DNA of 64,000 nucleotides. Source: Neorhizobium sp. NCHU2750 (lineage in GTDB: Bacteria; Pseudomonadota; Alphaproteobacteria; Rhizobiales; Rhizobiaceae). The stretch is from NCBI RefSeq assembly GCF_003597675.1, contig NZ_CP030827.1, positions 4,220,501-4,284,500 of the forward strand, in the 5' to 3' direction. The translations under genes were made by a program, and so were the position numbers. The notes beneath the pieces were generated by a model. That model made no database searches and was not told where the DNA came from. It saw only the letters and a list, made by a program, of their open reading frames with translations. This document shows, in pieces, positions 35,924 to 42,672 of this stretch; positions within the stretch are counted from its first letter, which is position 1; each line of letters opens with the position of its first letter.

Positions 35924-36397
35924 TCAGGCAATCAGCGATGCGGCGATCGCTTTCAATGCGGCCTTAGCATCCTGCGGTGCGAGCCTGATCTGCAGGCCAC
36001 GCTGGCCGCCATTGATGAACACATGCGGCTCTTCGAGCGCGGTGATCTCGATGGCCATCGGCACCAGCTTCTTCTGCCCGAGAGGGCTGATCCCGCCGAC
36101 ATGATAGCCGGTCATCCGCTCGGCATCCGCAGGCTTCATCATGTGAGCGGATTTTCCGCCAAAGGCCGCCGCCAGTTTCTTCATCGAGACCTCGTGGTCG
36201 GACGGAACGACTACACAGACCGCCTTGCCGTCGACCTCGGCCATCAACGTCTTCAGCACCCGTCGCGGTTCCTCGCCGATGGCTTCCGCCGCCTGCATGC
36301 CGATCCGCTCGGCATTGGGGTCATAGTCGTAAGCCACGGTCGTGAAGGCGACCCTCAGCTTGTCGAGTGTCTGCGTGGCGCGTGTCGTCTTGGACAT
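35924..36397 (-). CDS. ybaK: Cys-tRNA(Pro) deacylase, YbaK/EbsC type
   Basis: A 157-residue editing enzyme that hydrolyses mischarged Cys-tRNA(Pro). The YbaK fold is complete; the conserved Lys in EPRRVLKTLMAEV near residue 50 and the loop GYHVGGISPLGQKK near 98-111 are family landmarks. It follows the ArsC/Spx-like gene by seven bases and precedes the MBL-fold gene by nine, so the three form a minus-strand operon (36755 to 35018). Confidence 0.94.
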   Translation of the reverse strand: MSKTTRATQTLDKLRVAFTTVAYDYDPNAERIGMQAAEAIGEEPRRVLKTLMAEVDGKAVCVVVPSDHEVSMKKLAAAFGGKSAHMMKPADAERMTGYHVGGISPLGQKKLVPMAIEITALEEPHVFINGGQRGLQIRLAPQDAKAALKAIAASLIA

Positions 36398-36404
36398 GGA
36401 TCAG

Positions 36405-36755
36405 TCAGCCTGAAAAAGCATCGTCATAGATTTCCGGCTTGAAGCCGATGACGAGCTTGCCGTCTGCCTCGAGCACCGGGCGCTTGATCATCGACGGCTG
36501 CGCCAGCATCAGCTCGATTGCCTTTGCCCGGTCGATATTCTGTCGCTCGGCTTCATCGAGTTTCTTGAATGTCGTGCCCGCACGATTGAGCACGATATCG
36601 AGGCCCGCCCGGTCGATCCAGTCTTCCAGATGCTTTCGGTCGATGCCGGATGTCTTGTAGTCGTGGAACGTGTAGTCGACACCCTTGCCGTCCAGCCACA
36701 TGCGGGCCTTCTTCATCGTGTCGCAATTCTTGATGCCGTAGATGACGGTCGCCAT
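36405..36755 (-). CDS. ArsC/Spx-family protein, YffB-like
   Basis: A 116-residue thioredoxin-fold protein of the arsenate reductase/Spx family. The active-site loop is IKNCDTMKKA with one Cys near residue 11, and the RPVLEADGKLVIGFKP segment near 92-107 carries the conserved Arg-Pro. It lacks the second Cys of Spx regulators, fitting the YffB group, which may use glutathione and whose physiological role is unclear. It is the first gene of the likely operon with ybaK and the MBL hydrolase. Confidence 0.9.
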   Translation of the reverse strand: MATVIYGIKNCDTMKKARMWLDGKGVDYTFHDYKTSGIDRKHLEDWIDRAGLDIVLNRAGTTFKKLDEAERQNIDRAKAIELMLAQPSMIKRPVLEADGKLVIGFKPEIYDDAFSG

Positions 36756-36930
36756 TCAGACCTCCTCTTCTGTCGGCGAAGCGATAGCAACAGCATATCG
36801 GTGCTGGCAAGCCAATGAGGCAGATCAAATAGGGGCATGCCAAGTCTGCATGGCTGACCTGTGACCGCATGCGTTGTGAAAAAGGGGCTGTGAGGGCATA
36901 TATTAGTCAACTGAAAAGGAGTTGATCGTC

Positions 36931-37095
36931 ATGTCCGCCCAGACCAAGAACCGTGGTAGCCGCCTCAGCCGTGCATTCGCAATCTTCGGTGCCGCAGTTT
37001 CCGCTTCGAACGCCGTTGAAAACCATCGTCGTCCGAAGAACAGCGACCTGACCATCCTCGGCATCGATCCGCGCGCCTTCGACCGCATCGGTTGA
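36931..37095 (+). CDS. Small basic DUF1127-like protein
   Basis: A 54-residue protein starting at ATG 36931, nine bases after AAGGAG. It reads MSAQTKNRGSRLSRAFAIFG, then a short hydrophobic stretch with AVSASNAVENHRR and the C-terminal LGIDPRAFDRIG. That C-terminus resembles the LxxLGID...F...G end of DUF1127 small proteins, some of which help control RNA turnover and phosphate or carbon metabolism in rhizobia. The homology is only in the last 15 residues, so function is open. Confidence 0.7.
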   Translation: MSAQTKNRGSRLSRAFAIFGAAVSASNAVENHRRPKNSDLTILGIDPRAFDRIG

Positions 37096-37215
37096 TATTC
37101 TTTCAAGGCCGGAACCGTCTCAGGTGGCGGTTCCATTGCCTTGCCCGTTGGCAAGAAACGGGTTGAACATGCATCGCCGAAGGATCATCCTTCGCCTGAA
37201 CAGGCCGAGGCGAAC

Positions 37216-37770
37216 ATGCAACAGCAGCACTATACCATATTCGAAACCGATGGTGGCTTTTGCGGCATCGTCTGGAACGACGCCGGGGTAACCCGGTTCC
37301 AGTTGCCGACCGCCAGCGAAGCTTCCACCGAAAATCTGGTTTTACGCCGCGTTTCCAAGGCGACGAGATCGCTTCCTCCGCTGGAGGTGAAGCAGGTGAT
37401 TGACCGCGTAAGGCGTTATTTCGCCGGTGAGCGCATCGATTTCTCCGATATCCGTCTCGACCTTGCCGATCAGGATGATGTTTTCAAAAGCATCTACGCC
37501 GCGGCCCGTCGCGTCGGCTGGGGCCATACAACGACCTATGGCACCATCGCCAGAGAACTGGGATTCGGCCCCGAGGTCGCCCGTGACGTCGGTCAGGCCA
37601 TGGCGAAAAATCCGGTGGCGCTGATCATTCCGTGCCACCGAGTATTGGCAGCCGGCGGCAAGATCGGCGGCTTTTCGGCCCCCGGCGGCTCGCTGTCCAA
37701 GGCGCGCATGCTTGAACTCGAAGGTGTCAGCCTCGCATCGGCAGAGCCCGCCCAGCAATCCCTCTTTTGA
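37216..37770 (+). CDS. ogt: Methylated-DNA-protein-cysteine methyltransferase
   Basis: A 184-residue DNA repair protein that removes the alkyl group from O6-methylguanine by irreversible transfer to its own Cys. The active site IPCHRV is at residues 138-143 (Cys140); the helix-turn-helix with the arginine finger is in GHTTTYGTIARELG and VARDVGQAMAKNP. ATG 37216 has GAGG upstream; a frame reaching 37141 is possible but overlaps a less protein-like stretch. It converges on the YqaA-like gene, 12 bases apart. Confidence 0.94.
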   Translation: MQQQHYTIFETDGGFCGIVWNDAGVTRFQLPTASEASTENLVLRRVSKATRSLPPLEVKQVIDRVRRYFAGERIDFSDIRLDLADQDDVFKSIYAAARRVGWGHTTTYGTIARELGFGPEVARDVGQAMAKNPVALIIPCHRVLAAGGKIGGFSAPGGSLSKARMLELEGVSLASAEPAQQSLF

Positions 37771-37782
37771 GCAGTCCCGCCC

Positions 37783-38373
37783 TCAATGGGCAAGCAGTTT
37801 GTATCCGGCAAAAGCCGCGATCAGCACGGCCGCCACGATCATGGCGATCTTGCCCAGCCGCTTTTCGATGAAATGGCGAATATCCTCGCCGTAGCGGCGC
37901 AGCAGAAAGGCGAGCAGGAAGAAGCGGGCCCCGCGGGTGATCGCCGCCGAGATGATGAACAGCGGCAGGCTGACATGCACCACGCCGGACAGGATCGTCA
38001 CCACCTTGATCGGCGGCAGATGCGCAAAGCCGGACGTGACCAGCATCAGCAGGATCGTCTCGAACGTGATCCCCTCCTTCAACTGGTTGAACGTATCGAG
38101 CTTGCCCCAGAATGCCAGGATCGGCACGGCGATCGCATCGAAGGCGAACGAGCCGATCCACCAGCCGGCAATCCCGCCGAGAACCGAAAACACGGTGGCG
38201 ACCAGCGCATAACGCCAGGCGCGCTCCGGCCGCGCCAGCGACATGGGCAAAAACAGCACGTCGGCCGGAACCAGAAAGACCGAGCTTTCGACAAAGGCAA
38301 TGACAGCCAGCCAGATTTCCGCGGACTTGCGGGCACTGAGCGCCATCGTCCAGTCGTAGAGTTTGCTGAGCAT
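37783..38373 (-). CDS. VTT-domain inner-membrane protein, YqaA-like
   Basis: A 196-residue membrane protein of the VTT (DedA-like) superfamily, with four to five helices. FVESSVFLVPADVLFLPM near residues 27-44 and GGIAGWWIGSFAF near 66-78 are typical of YqaA members. They are related to lipid-recycling flippases, but YqaA itself has no fixed function. It lies four bases from the VapC gene on the same strand; the frame is independent. Confidence 0.85.
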   Translation of the reverse strand: MLSKLYDWTMALSARKSAEIWLAVIAFVESSVFLVPADVLFLPMSLARPERAWRYALVATVFSVLGGIAGWWIGSFAFDAIAVPILAFWGKLDTFNQLKEGITFETILLMLVTSGFAHLPPIKVVTILSGVVHVSLPLFIISAAITRGARFFLLAFLLRRYGEDIRHFIEKRLGKIAMIVAAVLIAAFAGYKLLAH

Positions 38374-38376
38374 CAG

Positions 38377-38766
38377 TCAGGCGTCCTGTACCATGTCGTG
38401 ACCGGCAGCCTTGGCTGCTTTCATGAATTTTCGATCGAAAGTGACGAATCTTTCGCAATGGCGCGCCTTGAGAAGATGAAGCGCGTCGGCAAAATCCATA
38501 CCTTGGGCAAAGAGGTCAAGAGCTTCCGCGACGATTGCCGGTTCTTCCAGTCTGACTGTGGGAAGACCTGCGAAACTCCGTATGGCCGCAAGGCACGCCG
38601 TATGTGGTAACCCGTAAACGCTTCGAAGCACCCACTCGACTTGAAGTATCACTGTGATCGAAACGAAAACGTCGTCGCCATTGATGACGGCACGCGCTTG
38701 CTTTGACTGCTTCGCGTCGTCGTTTGTCAGGTAACGGATGACAAGATTGGTGTCGATGGCGATCAT
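38377..38766 (-). CDS. vapC: PIN-domain ribonuclease toxin (VapC)
   Basis: A 129-residue PIN-domain toxin that cleaves RNA when not bound by its antitoxin. The acidic site is visible as Asp5 (AIDTNLVIRYL), Glu in VILQVEWVLRSVYGL near 44, Asp in GMDFADALHL near 91-94 and Asp in FVTFDRKF near 110. The ATG overlaps the antitoxin stop codon (TGATG), so the two are translationally coupled. Confidence 0.92.
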   Translation of the reverse strand: MIAIDTNLVIRYLTNDDAKQSKQARAVINGDDVFVSITVILQVEWVLRSVYGLPHTACLAAIRSFAGLPTVRLEEPAIVAEALDLFAQGMDFADALHLLKARHCERFVTFDRKFMKAAKAAGHDMVQDA

Positions 38767-39047
38767 CAGTCGGGATCGATGCTTTTGGCAAAGCTTCGCC
38801 GGGCTTCATCGAGAATGCCCTGTTCCATCTCCTCGACTGTCTTCGGCTTACCCTCGTGCTTGATCATTCCGAAAACATCTTCGGGGCTCGTCGGCGTAAA
38901 GATTGGACGCTTTTTCAGAAGCACGCCATCGCGCGTCTCTTCCACGATAAGGCTGGTTCCCGCATCCCAATGCTGCCTTTCAAGCACCGCCTCTGGCAGC
39001 GTAATCTCGCCTTTTTCAGAAATTCGCGTGATGACGTCGTCAGTCAT
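38766..39047 (-). CDS. vapB: AbrB-type antitoxin (VapB)
   Basis: A 93-residue antitoxin. The N-terminal SpoVT/AbrB swapped-hairpin domain (about residues 1-45: ITRISEKGEITLPEAVLE) binds the operator, and the C-terminal acidic helix (EEMEQGILDEARRSFAKS) neutralises VapC. It is upstream of vapC by one-base overlap, the normal order. A module of this kind can be mobile; it lies between the YqaA gene and the nrsF-sigma pair. Confidence 0.92.
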   Translation of the reverse strand: MTDDVITRISEKGEITLPEAVLERQHWDAGTSLIVEETRDGVLLKKRPIFTPTSPEDVFGMIKHEGKPKTVEEMEQGILDEARRSFAKSIDPD

Positions 39048-39184
39048 GGCAGCGCTCCGGATGAAGATCCGGCTCAGGATAGAGGATCGCGCATTGGCTC
39101 ACAAGGCAGCCTTTGATGCGGTCAAGGCTGGAAAAGATCGCGTCGATTTCCAGATCACGGTGCGACCTCCCGAACCCGCACCAT

Positions 39185-39874
39185 CTACCAGGCCAGCACC
39201 CTCGGTCCAGCGATGGCGCCGATTGCGGTAACGAGCGCGATCGCCAGTGTGTACCAGAGGGCGACGAACGCCGCTCCATCGTTGATGCAGGCGATCGTGT
39301 AGGCAAGGCCGCCAAGCGATCCTGCCAGAATGCCCGCAAGTGTACCCGCAAGCCTCGGTCTTGTCGGAATGCCCCTGCGCATGGCCGCAAATATCACGGC
39401 AAGGGCAGGAAGGGCAGCAATGACGATCACGCCCATGCAGGATGTAACGGAGGACGCGTGGGCACCGCCCAGGGACAGGCCCGACCGATCGAAACCGGCT
39501 CCCGCCAGCATGAACAGGGCGGCAGGAAGCAGCGGCAGCAGCCTCTTGCCTGCAATCCCCGGAATGACGGCATTGCGAACCATCAGGCTGGCGCCGCCTG
39601 CCGCCAGCGTCATCGCCACCACCTTGAACTGGAAGGTCCATGTCGTTGCGACATTGGAAAGATCGGGGCGTGGTCCGCTGAGCAGTATCACGGTCGCAAG
39701 CGAGCAGATCAGCGCCAGAACCAGTCCTGCAGCCAGAGCCTGACGCAAGGTTGGAGTTCGGGCCTTGCCCCGCTCCCTTGCCCGGTCGCCGGCCTCCATC
39801 GCCATCGACCGGATCAGGTCGTCCGTCCGTCCGGCCGGCAGCGACGATATCGTTGCATCCTTCATTTTGATCAT
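39185..39874 (-). CDS. nrsF: NrsF-family anti-sigma factor
   Basis: A 229-residue inner-membrane protein with six hydrophobic segments after a short cytoplasmic N-terminus (the DUF1109/NrsF family). These proteins hold their ECF sigma factor at the membrane and release it on metal or redox stress through membrane cysteines; one Cys is seen in LALICSLATV (helix 1) and another in SVTSCMGVIV. The start at 39874 overlaps the stop codon of the sigma gene by four bases. Confidence 0.9.
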   Translation of the reverse strand: MIKMKDATISSLPAGRTDDLIRSMAMEAGDRARERGKARTPTLRQALAAGLVLALICSLATVILLSGPRPDLSNVATTWTFQFKVVAMTLAAGGASLMVRNAVIPGIAGKRLLPLLPAALFMLAGAGFDRSGLSLGGAHASSVTSCMGVIVIAALPALAVIFAAMRRGIPTRPRLAGTLAGILAGSLGGLAYTIACINDGAAFVALWYTLAIALVTAIGAIAGPRVLAW

Positions 39875-40437
39875 CCCTCGAAACTTTTTTGTGCGGCAGC
39901 CATAAGCGTCTTCAGCGACCGGTGAAACGCCACCCGAACGGCCCCTTCCGTCGAGCCCAGCCGGGCCGCCGTATCGCGCGCCGATGCGCCATCGATGCCG
40001 ATCGCCCGCACCACCGATTGCTGTCCGGGCGGAAGGCCGGCAATCATCTTCTCGACATCGGCCGTGTTATGGGCGGGATCCGGTTCGCTTGGCCCGGAAA
40101 GACCCGACCATTCTTCCTCGGTAAGTTCCAGCCGAAGTCTCACGTCCCGGCGAAGCCGTCGCGCGGCATCGATCACCTTGTAGCGGGTAATCGCATTCAG
40201 CCACGGCATGATCGGGCGGGACGCGTCCCACTGGTCACGCCGAGAATGTACCGCGATCAGAACCTCCTGCACGATGTCCTCGGTCTCCGCGGCATTGAGG
40301 CCGAGGCCTCGAAGACGCTGACCGATGATCCGCCGCAGCGAGGCGGAAAATTCACGCAGGAAGGTTTCATAGGCCAGCCGCTGGCCGGATCGCTCCGCCC
40401 GCATTGCCGCAGCCCATGATTGTTCGCGTATGTCCAT
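39871..40437 (-). CDS. ECF sigma factor controlled by NrsF (SigF type)
   Basis: A 188-residue extracytoplasmic-function sigma factor. Region 2 is about residues 20-95 (EDIVQEVLIAVHSRRDQWD and the -10-binding PWLNAITRYKVIDAARR) and region 4 about 125-185 (IDGASARDTAARLGSTEGAVRVAFHRSLK). The pair with NrsF matches the Caulobacter SigF / Bradyrhizobium EcfF group of stress sigma factors. A matching promoter lies nine bases upstream of ATG 40437, so the mRNA is nearly leaderless or translation starts at Met12. It is divergent from the hydrolase gene. Confidence 0.94.
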   Translation of the reverse strand: MDIREQSWAAAMRAERSGQRLAYETFLREFSASLRRIIGQRLRGLGLNAAETEDIVQEVLIAVHSRRDQWDASRPIMPWLNAITRYKVIDAARRLRRDVRLRLELTEEEWSGLSGPSEPDPAHNTADVEKMIAGLPPGQQSVVRAIGIDGASARDTAARLGSTEGAVRVAFHRSLKTLMAAAQKSFEG

Positions 40438-40446
40438 GACATGTCA

Positions 40447-40471
40447 TTCGATCCGCGGGCGCGATTGTTAC
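40447..40471 (-). promoter_or_regulatory. ECF-type promoter for the sigma-nrsF operon
   Basis: On the minus strand, GTAACA (40471-40466) and CGAA (40450-40447) with a 15-base spacer. The same elements are found at the divergent hydrolase. It matches the GTAACC-N16-CGAA pattern reported for SigF-type sigma factors. Confidence 0.7.
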
Positions 40472-40525
40472 AGCGGGTCGCAAAAATAAATCCGGCGGGG
40501 GCGCCATCACGACGCCGTGAGCCGT

Positions 40526-40551
40526 GTAACAGCGCGGCGATTGATTTCGAA
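40526..40551 (+). promoter_or_regulatory. ECF-type promoter for the secreted hydrolase
   Basis: GTAACA at 40526-40531, a 16-base spacer and CGAA at 40548-40551. Transcription would begin near 40558, giving a leader of about 38 bases before ATG 40596. Confidence 0.75.
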
Positions 40552-40595
40552 CAGCTCCGATGAAGCCGCAGCTTCACGAACAAGGAGTTATCATC

Positions 40596-41366
40596 ATGAA
40601 GAAAATAGCCGCCACCCTGGTCATCGCCGCCGGCACGATGCTTGCCCTGGCAACGGGCCCTGCCTCTGCCGCCCAGGCACCGGTAAAGGCCCATAATGTC
40701 GTTCTGGTCCATGGCGCCTGGGCCGATGGCTCGAGCTGGTCGAAGGTCATCCCCTATTTGCAGGCCGCCGGGTTGAAAGTGACATCCGTCCAGAATCCGT
40801 TGACCTCTCTTACCGACGACGTTGCCGCCACCAAGCGCGCGCTCGCCCAGCAGGACGGACCGACCGTCCTTGTCGGTCACTCCTATGCCGGAACGGTCAT
40901 CAGCGACGCCGGTGTCGATCCGAAGGTCAGCGCGCTGGTCTATGTTGCGGCGCGCGCTCCCGATGCCGGCGAGGATTTCACCGCTCTTTCCGGCAAGTTC
41001 CCGACCATGCCGGTCCGCGCCGGCGTGGAGACCCATGACGGTTTCCAGACTATCGGAGAAAAAGCCTTCGTCGATCATTTCGCCAATGGTCTTCCGAAGA
41101 AAGAAGCCGAGACGCTCTATGCGGAACAGCAGCCGATCGCGGCAACCCTGTTTGCCGGCAAGACGACGGCTGCCGCCTGGAAGGACAAGCCAAGCTTCTA
41201 CGCCGTGTCGAAAGAGGATCAAACCACGTCGCCGGATCTTGAGCGGTTCCTTGCCAAGCGCATGGGCGCAACCACCATCGAGGTGAATTCCGGCCACCTG
41301 TCGCTGGTCTCCCACCCCAAGGAGATCGCCCATCTGATCCTCGTCGCAGCAGGCGTCGAGAAATAA
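40596..41366 (+). CDS. Secreted alpha/beta hydrolase in the NrsF-sigma regulon
   Basis: A 256-residue exported serine hydrolase. ATG 40596 follows AAGGAG; the frame to 40560 is rejected. Residues 1-27 form a signal peptide (cleavage after ASA). LVHGAWADGSSW near 38-49 is the oxyanion-hole region, GHSYAG the nucleophile elbow with Ser96, and NSGHLSLVSHP near residue 237 gives the catalytic His. It resembles the EstC/salicylate-esterase-like group. The ECF promoter upstream shows membership in the local sigma regulon. A strong hairpin follows. Confidence 0.9.
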   Translation: MKKIAATLVIAAGTMLALATGPASAAQAPVKAHNVVLVHGAWADGSSWSKVIPYLQAAGLKVTSVQNPLTSLTDDVAATKRALAQQDGPTVLVGHSYAGTVISDAGVDPKVSALVYVAARAPDAGEDFTALSGKFPTMPVRAGVETHDGFQTIGEKAFVDHFANGLPKKEAETLYAEQQPIAATLFAGKTTAAAWKDKPSFYAVSKEDQTTSPDLERFLAKRMGATTIEVNSGHLSLVSHPKEIAHLILVAAGVEK

Positions 41367-41388
41367 GCGATCCTCGCGCTGAACATGA

Positions 41389-41422
41389 AAACGCGGCGAA
41401 ACATCCCTGTTTCGCCGCGTTT
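41389..41422 (+). terminator. Hairpin after the secreted hydrolase
   Basis: A perfect 14-bp stem, 41389-41402 with 41409-41422 (AAACGCGGCGAAAC and its complement), six-base loop. A G, then AACTATT follows, so the T tail is the stem's own TTT. Confidence 0.75.
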
Positions 41423-41457
41423 GAACTATTGTAGATCAGGCTGTCATGCGCGCCGGA

Positions 41458-41475
41458 TCACTCCCACTCAATGGT
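41458..41475 (-). other. Displaced copy of the guaA 3' end (candidate attachment site)
   Basis: TCACTCCCACTCAATGGT; on the minus strand it spells the codons for T-I-E-W-E-stop, the guaA C-terminus. The intact guaA end at 42673-42690 matches it in 16 of 18 bases and in the same orientation. Such a pair is what a tyrosine recombinase leaves when an element integrates into the 3' end of guaA. Confidence 0.65.
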
Positions 41476-41708
41476 TATGATTGAACATAACACTCTGATT
41501 TATCGCCACAATAAATCTCGACGCCCCGATAATTTCCGTCGCCCAAACCGTCAGATATGCGCGGCTCTTGATTTCAAAGGAGAATTCGGCCGTTTTGGAA
41601 ATTCCTCGCTTTCAGGGACTATCGACATCGATCGATCCATTTCTCTCGAATCCACTGGCTGTGCCGCACCACCGATGCGGCCAAAAAGTACCGTCAGCGC
41701 ATGAATAG

Positions 41709-41880
41709 TCACGTAAGCCGGGTGGCGCCACGATAACGTCTGATTGTTTCGCGCAAACGCTCGTTTACGGTGTCGGCTCCACGAGGGCCAGAACCAACAC
41801 CTGAGAGTCGCGAGCGGAAAGCGGGATCACTTCGCCGACTTCCGCCGTGTGTAAGGACGGATGCTCAATCCGCTCCCGCT
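41709..41880 (-). pseudogene. DUF1778 (TacA-like) antitoxin relic with frameshift
   Basis: On the minus strand one frame reads VIPLSARDSQVLVLALVEP and the next frame continues TVNERLRETIRRYR to a stop at 41709. Together they match the C-terminal toxin-binding part of DUF1778 antitoxins (LSxRDSxxxVxALxxPxxPNERLR). A single-base shift separates them and the N-terminal DNA-binding half is absent, as is any GNAT toxin. Confidence 0.45.
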
Positions 41881-41960
41881 TTCCTCGGCCATGATCGACG
41901 CCAGATTGGGAACGTCTCACACCGATTGTTGCCGAACCTGATCGGTAGAGTGCATGGAGG

Positions 41961-42389
41961 CTACTGCGTCGGGAATATATCCGCCTCGCCCTTTTGAGCG
42001 AAGACTGTGCCCAGGATCAGCTTTCCGGTGTCGAGCTTGTAGGGAAGGAAGACTATGACCGAGTAGTTATCGCTATGGTTCAACGAGACGGCAATGGCAT
42101 CGGACTCTTCTTCGGTTGAGGGCAATTTGACCCGTACATCGTATACGACGGCCGTCGCCTTATACTCACCCTTGTGTGCAGCAGCGACGAATCCCCCCTT
42201 CATGAGGGCTATTACATCGACCGACTTCGAATGTTCGTTTCCGTCATAACCTGCTATCGAGACGAGTTGGCCGTCTGGCCGCATCGCACCGCCGAATGGA
42301 ATGAATTCCCCATGAGTGGTCAGCATCTGCTCAGCAAAAGGGAGCACTGAGGTCATAAGGGTTTCACAGTCTGCTTTTGGATCGCTCAT
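41961..42389 (-). CDS. Unknown 142-residue protein inside the guaA scar
   Basis: An acidic-neutral cytoplasmic protein (ATG 42389) with no signal or membrane segment. It reads MSDPKADCETLMTSVLPFAE, then THGEFIPFGGAMRPDGQLV, VKLPSTEEESDAIAVSLNHS and a final beta strand with KLDTGKLILGTVFAQKGEA. The alternation of helix and strands suggests a compact alpha/beta domain. I do not recognise the family. It is the only intact gene between the two guaA 3' ends, so it came with the element and may be cargo such as an immunity or defence part; that is speculation. Codon usage is plainer than in its neighbours. Confidence 0.65.
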   Translation of the reverse strand: MSDPKADCETLMTSVLPFAEQMLTTHGEFIPFGGAMRPDGQLVSIAGYDGNEHSKSVDVIALMKGGFVAAAHKGEYKATAVVYDVRVKLPSTEEESDAIAVSLNHSDNYSVIVFLPYKLDTGKLILGTVFAQKGEADIFPTQ

Positions 42390-42441
42390 CGCTTGTTTCC
42401 CTCGTCGGCTGGAAAATTATTGCCAGACCCAGCGATTCAAT

Positions 42442-42498
42442 CTGACGGTAGTTCTCTCAATCGCTCTTTCCGGATCAAAAACTACCGTCAGAATTTTT
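42442..42498 (+). terminator. Long-loop hairpin with T run
   Basis: CTGACGGTAGTT at 42442-42453 and AACTACCGTCAG at 42480-42491 form a perfect 12-bp stem with a 26-base loop, followed by AATTTTTTG. It could stop plus-strand transcription, or be a recombination-related palindrome, since its TACCGTCAG core also occurs at 41689. Confidence 0.45.
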
Positions 42499-42672
42499 TG
42501 CAGGCTTCGGCTCGTTTCGGCAGTTCTGGAGAAACTCCAAAGAAAATCAGCATGTTAGAAAAAGAGGGCAGGTCGATTGACAATGGTTCCCGATATGTCA
42601 AGCCATTATCCCCTAACCTTCTATTTTCCTCACGCTATTTCTCTACATAGCCCTCCACAGTATCCCAGACCC

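Larger units (their letters stand above)
41423..41960. other. 538-base gap: guaA-scar boundary and gene debris
   Basis: No intact gene. It begins with the hydrolase terminator edge, contains a displaced guaA 3' end (41458-41475), then AT-richer sequence with no coding pattern, then an antitoxin-like relic (41709-41880). The plus-strand frame 41471-41704 is Arg/Ser-rich with no ribosome-binding site. Confidence 0.6.

Noticed and set aside
41471..41704. 77-residue plus-strand frame in the guaA scar
   Set aside because: No ribosome-binding site, low-information Arg/Ser sequence, starts within the attachment-site copy.
41770..41997. 75-residue plus-strand frame
   Set aside because: Opposite to the antitoxin relic, whose protein pattern is more convincing.
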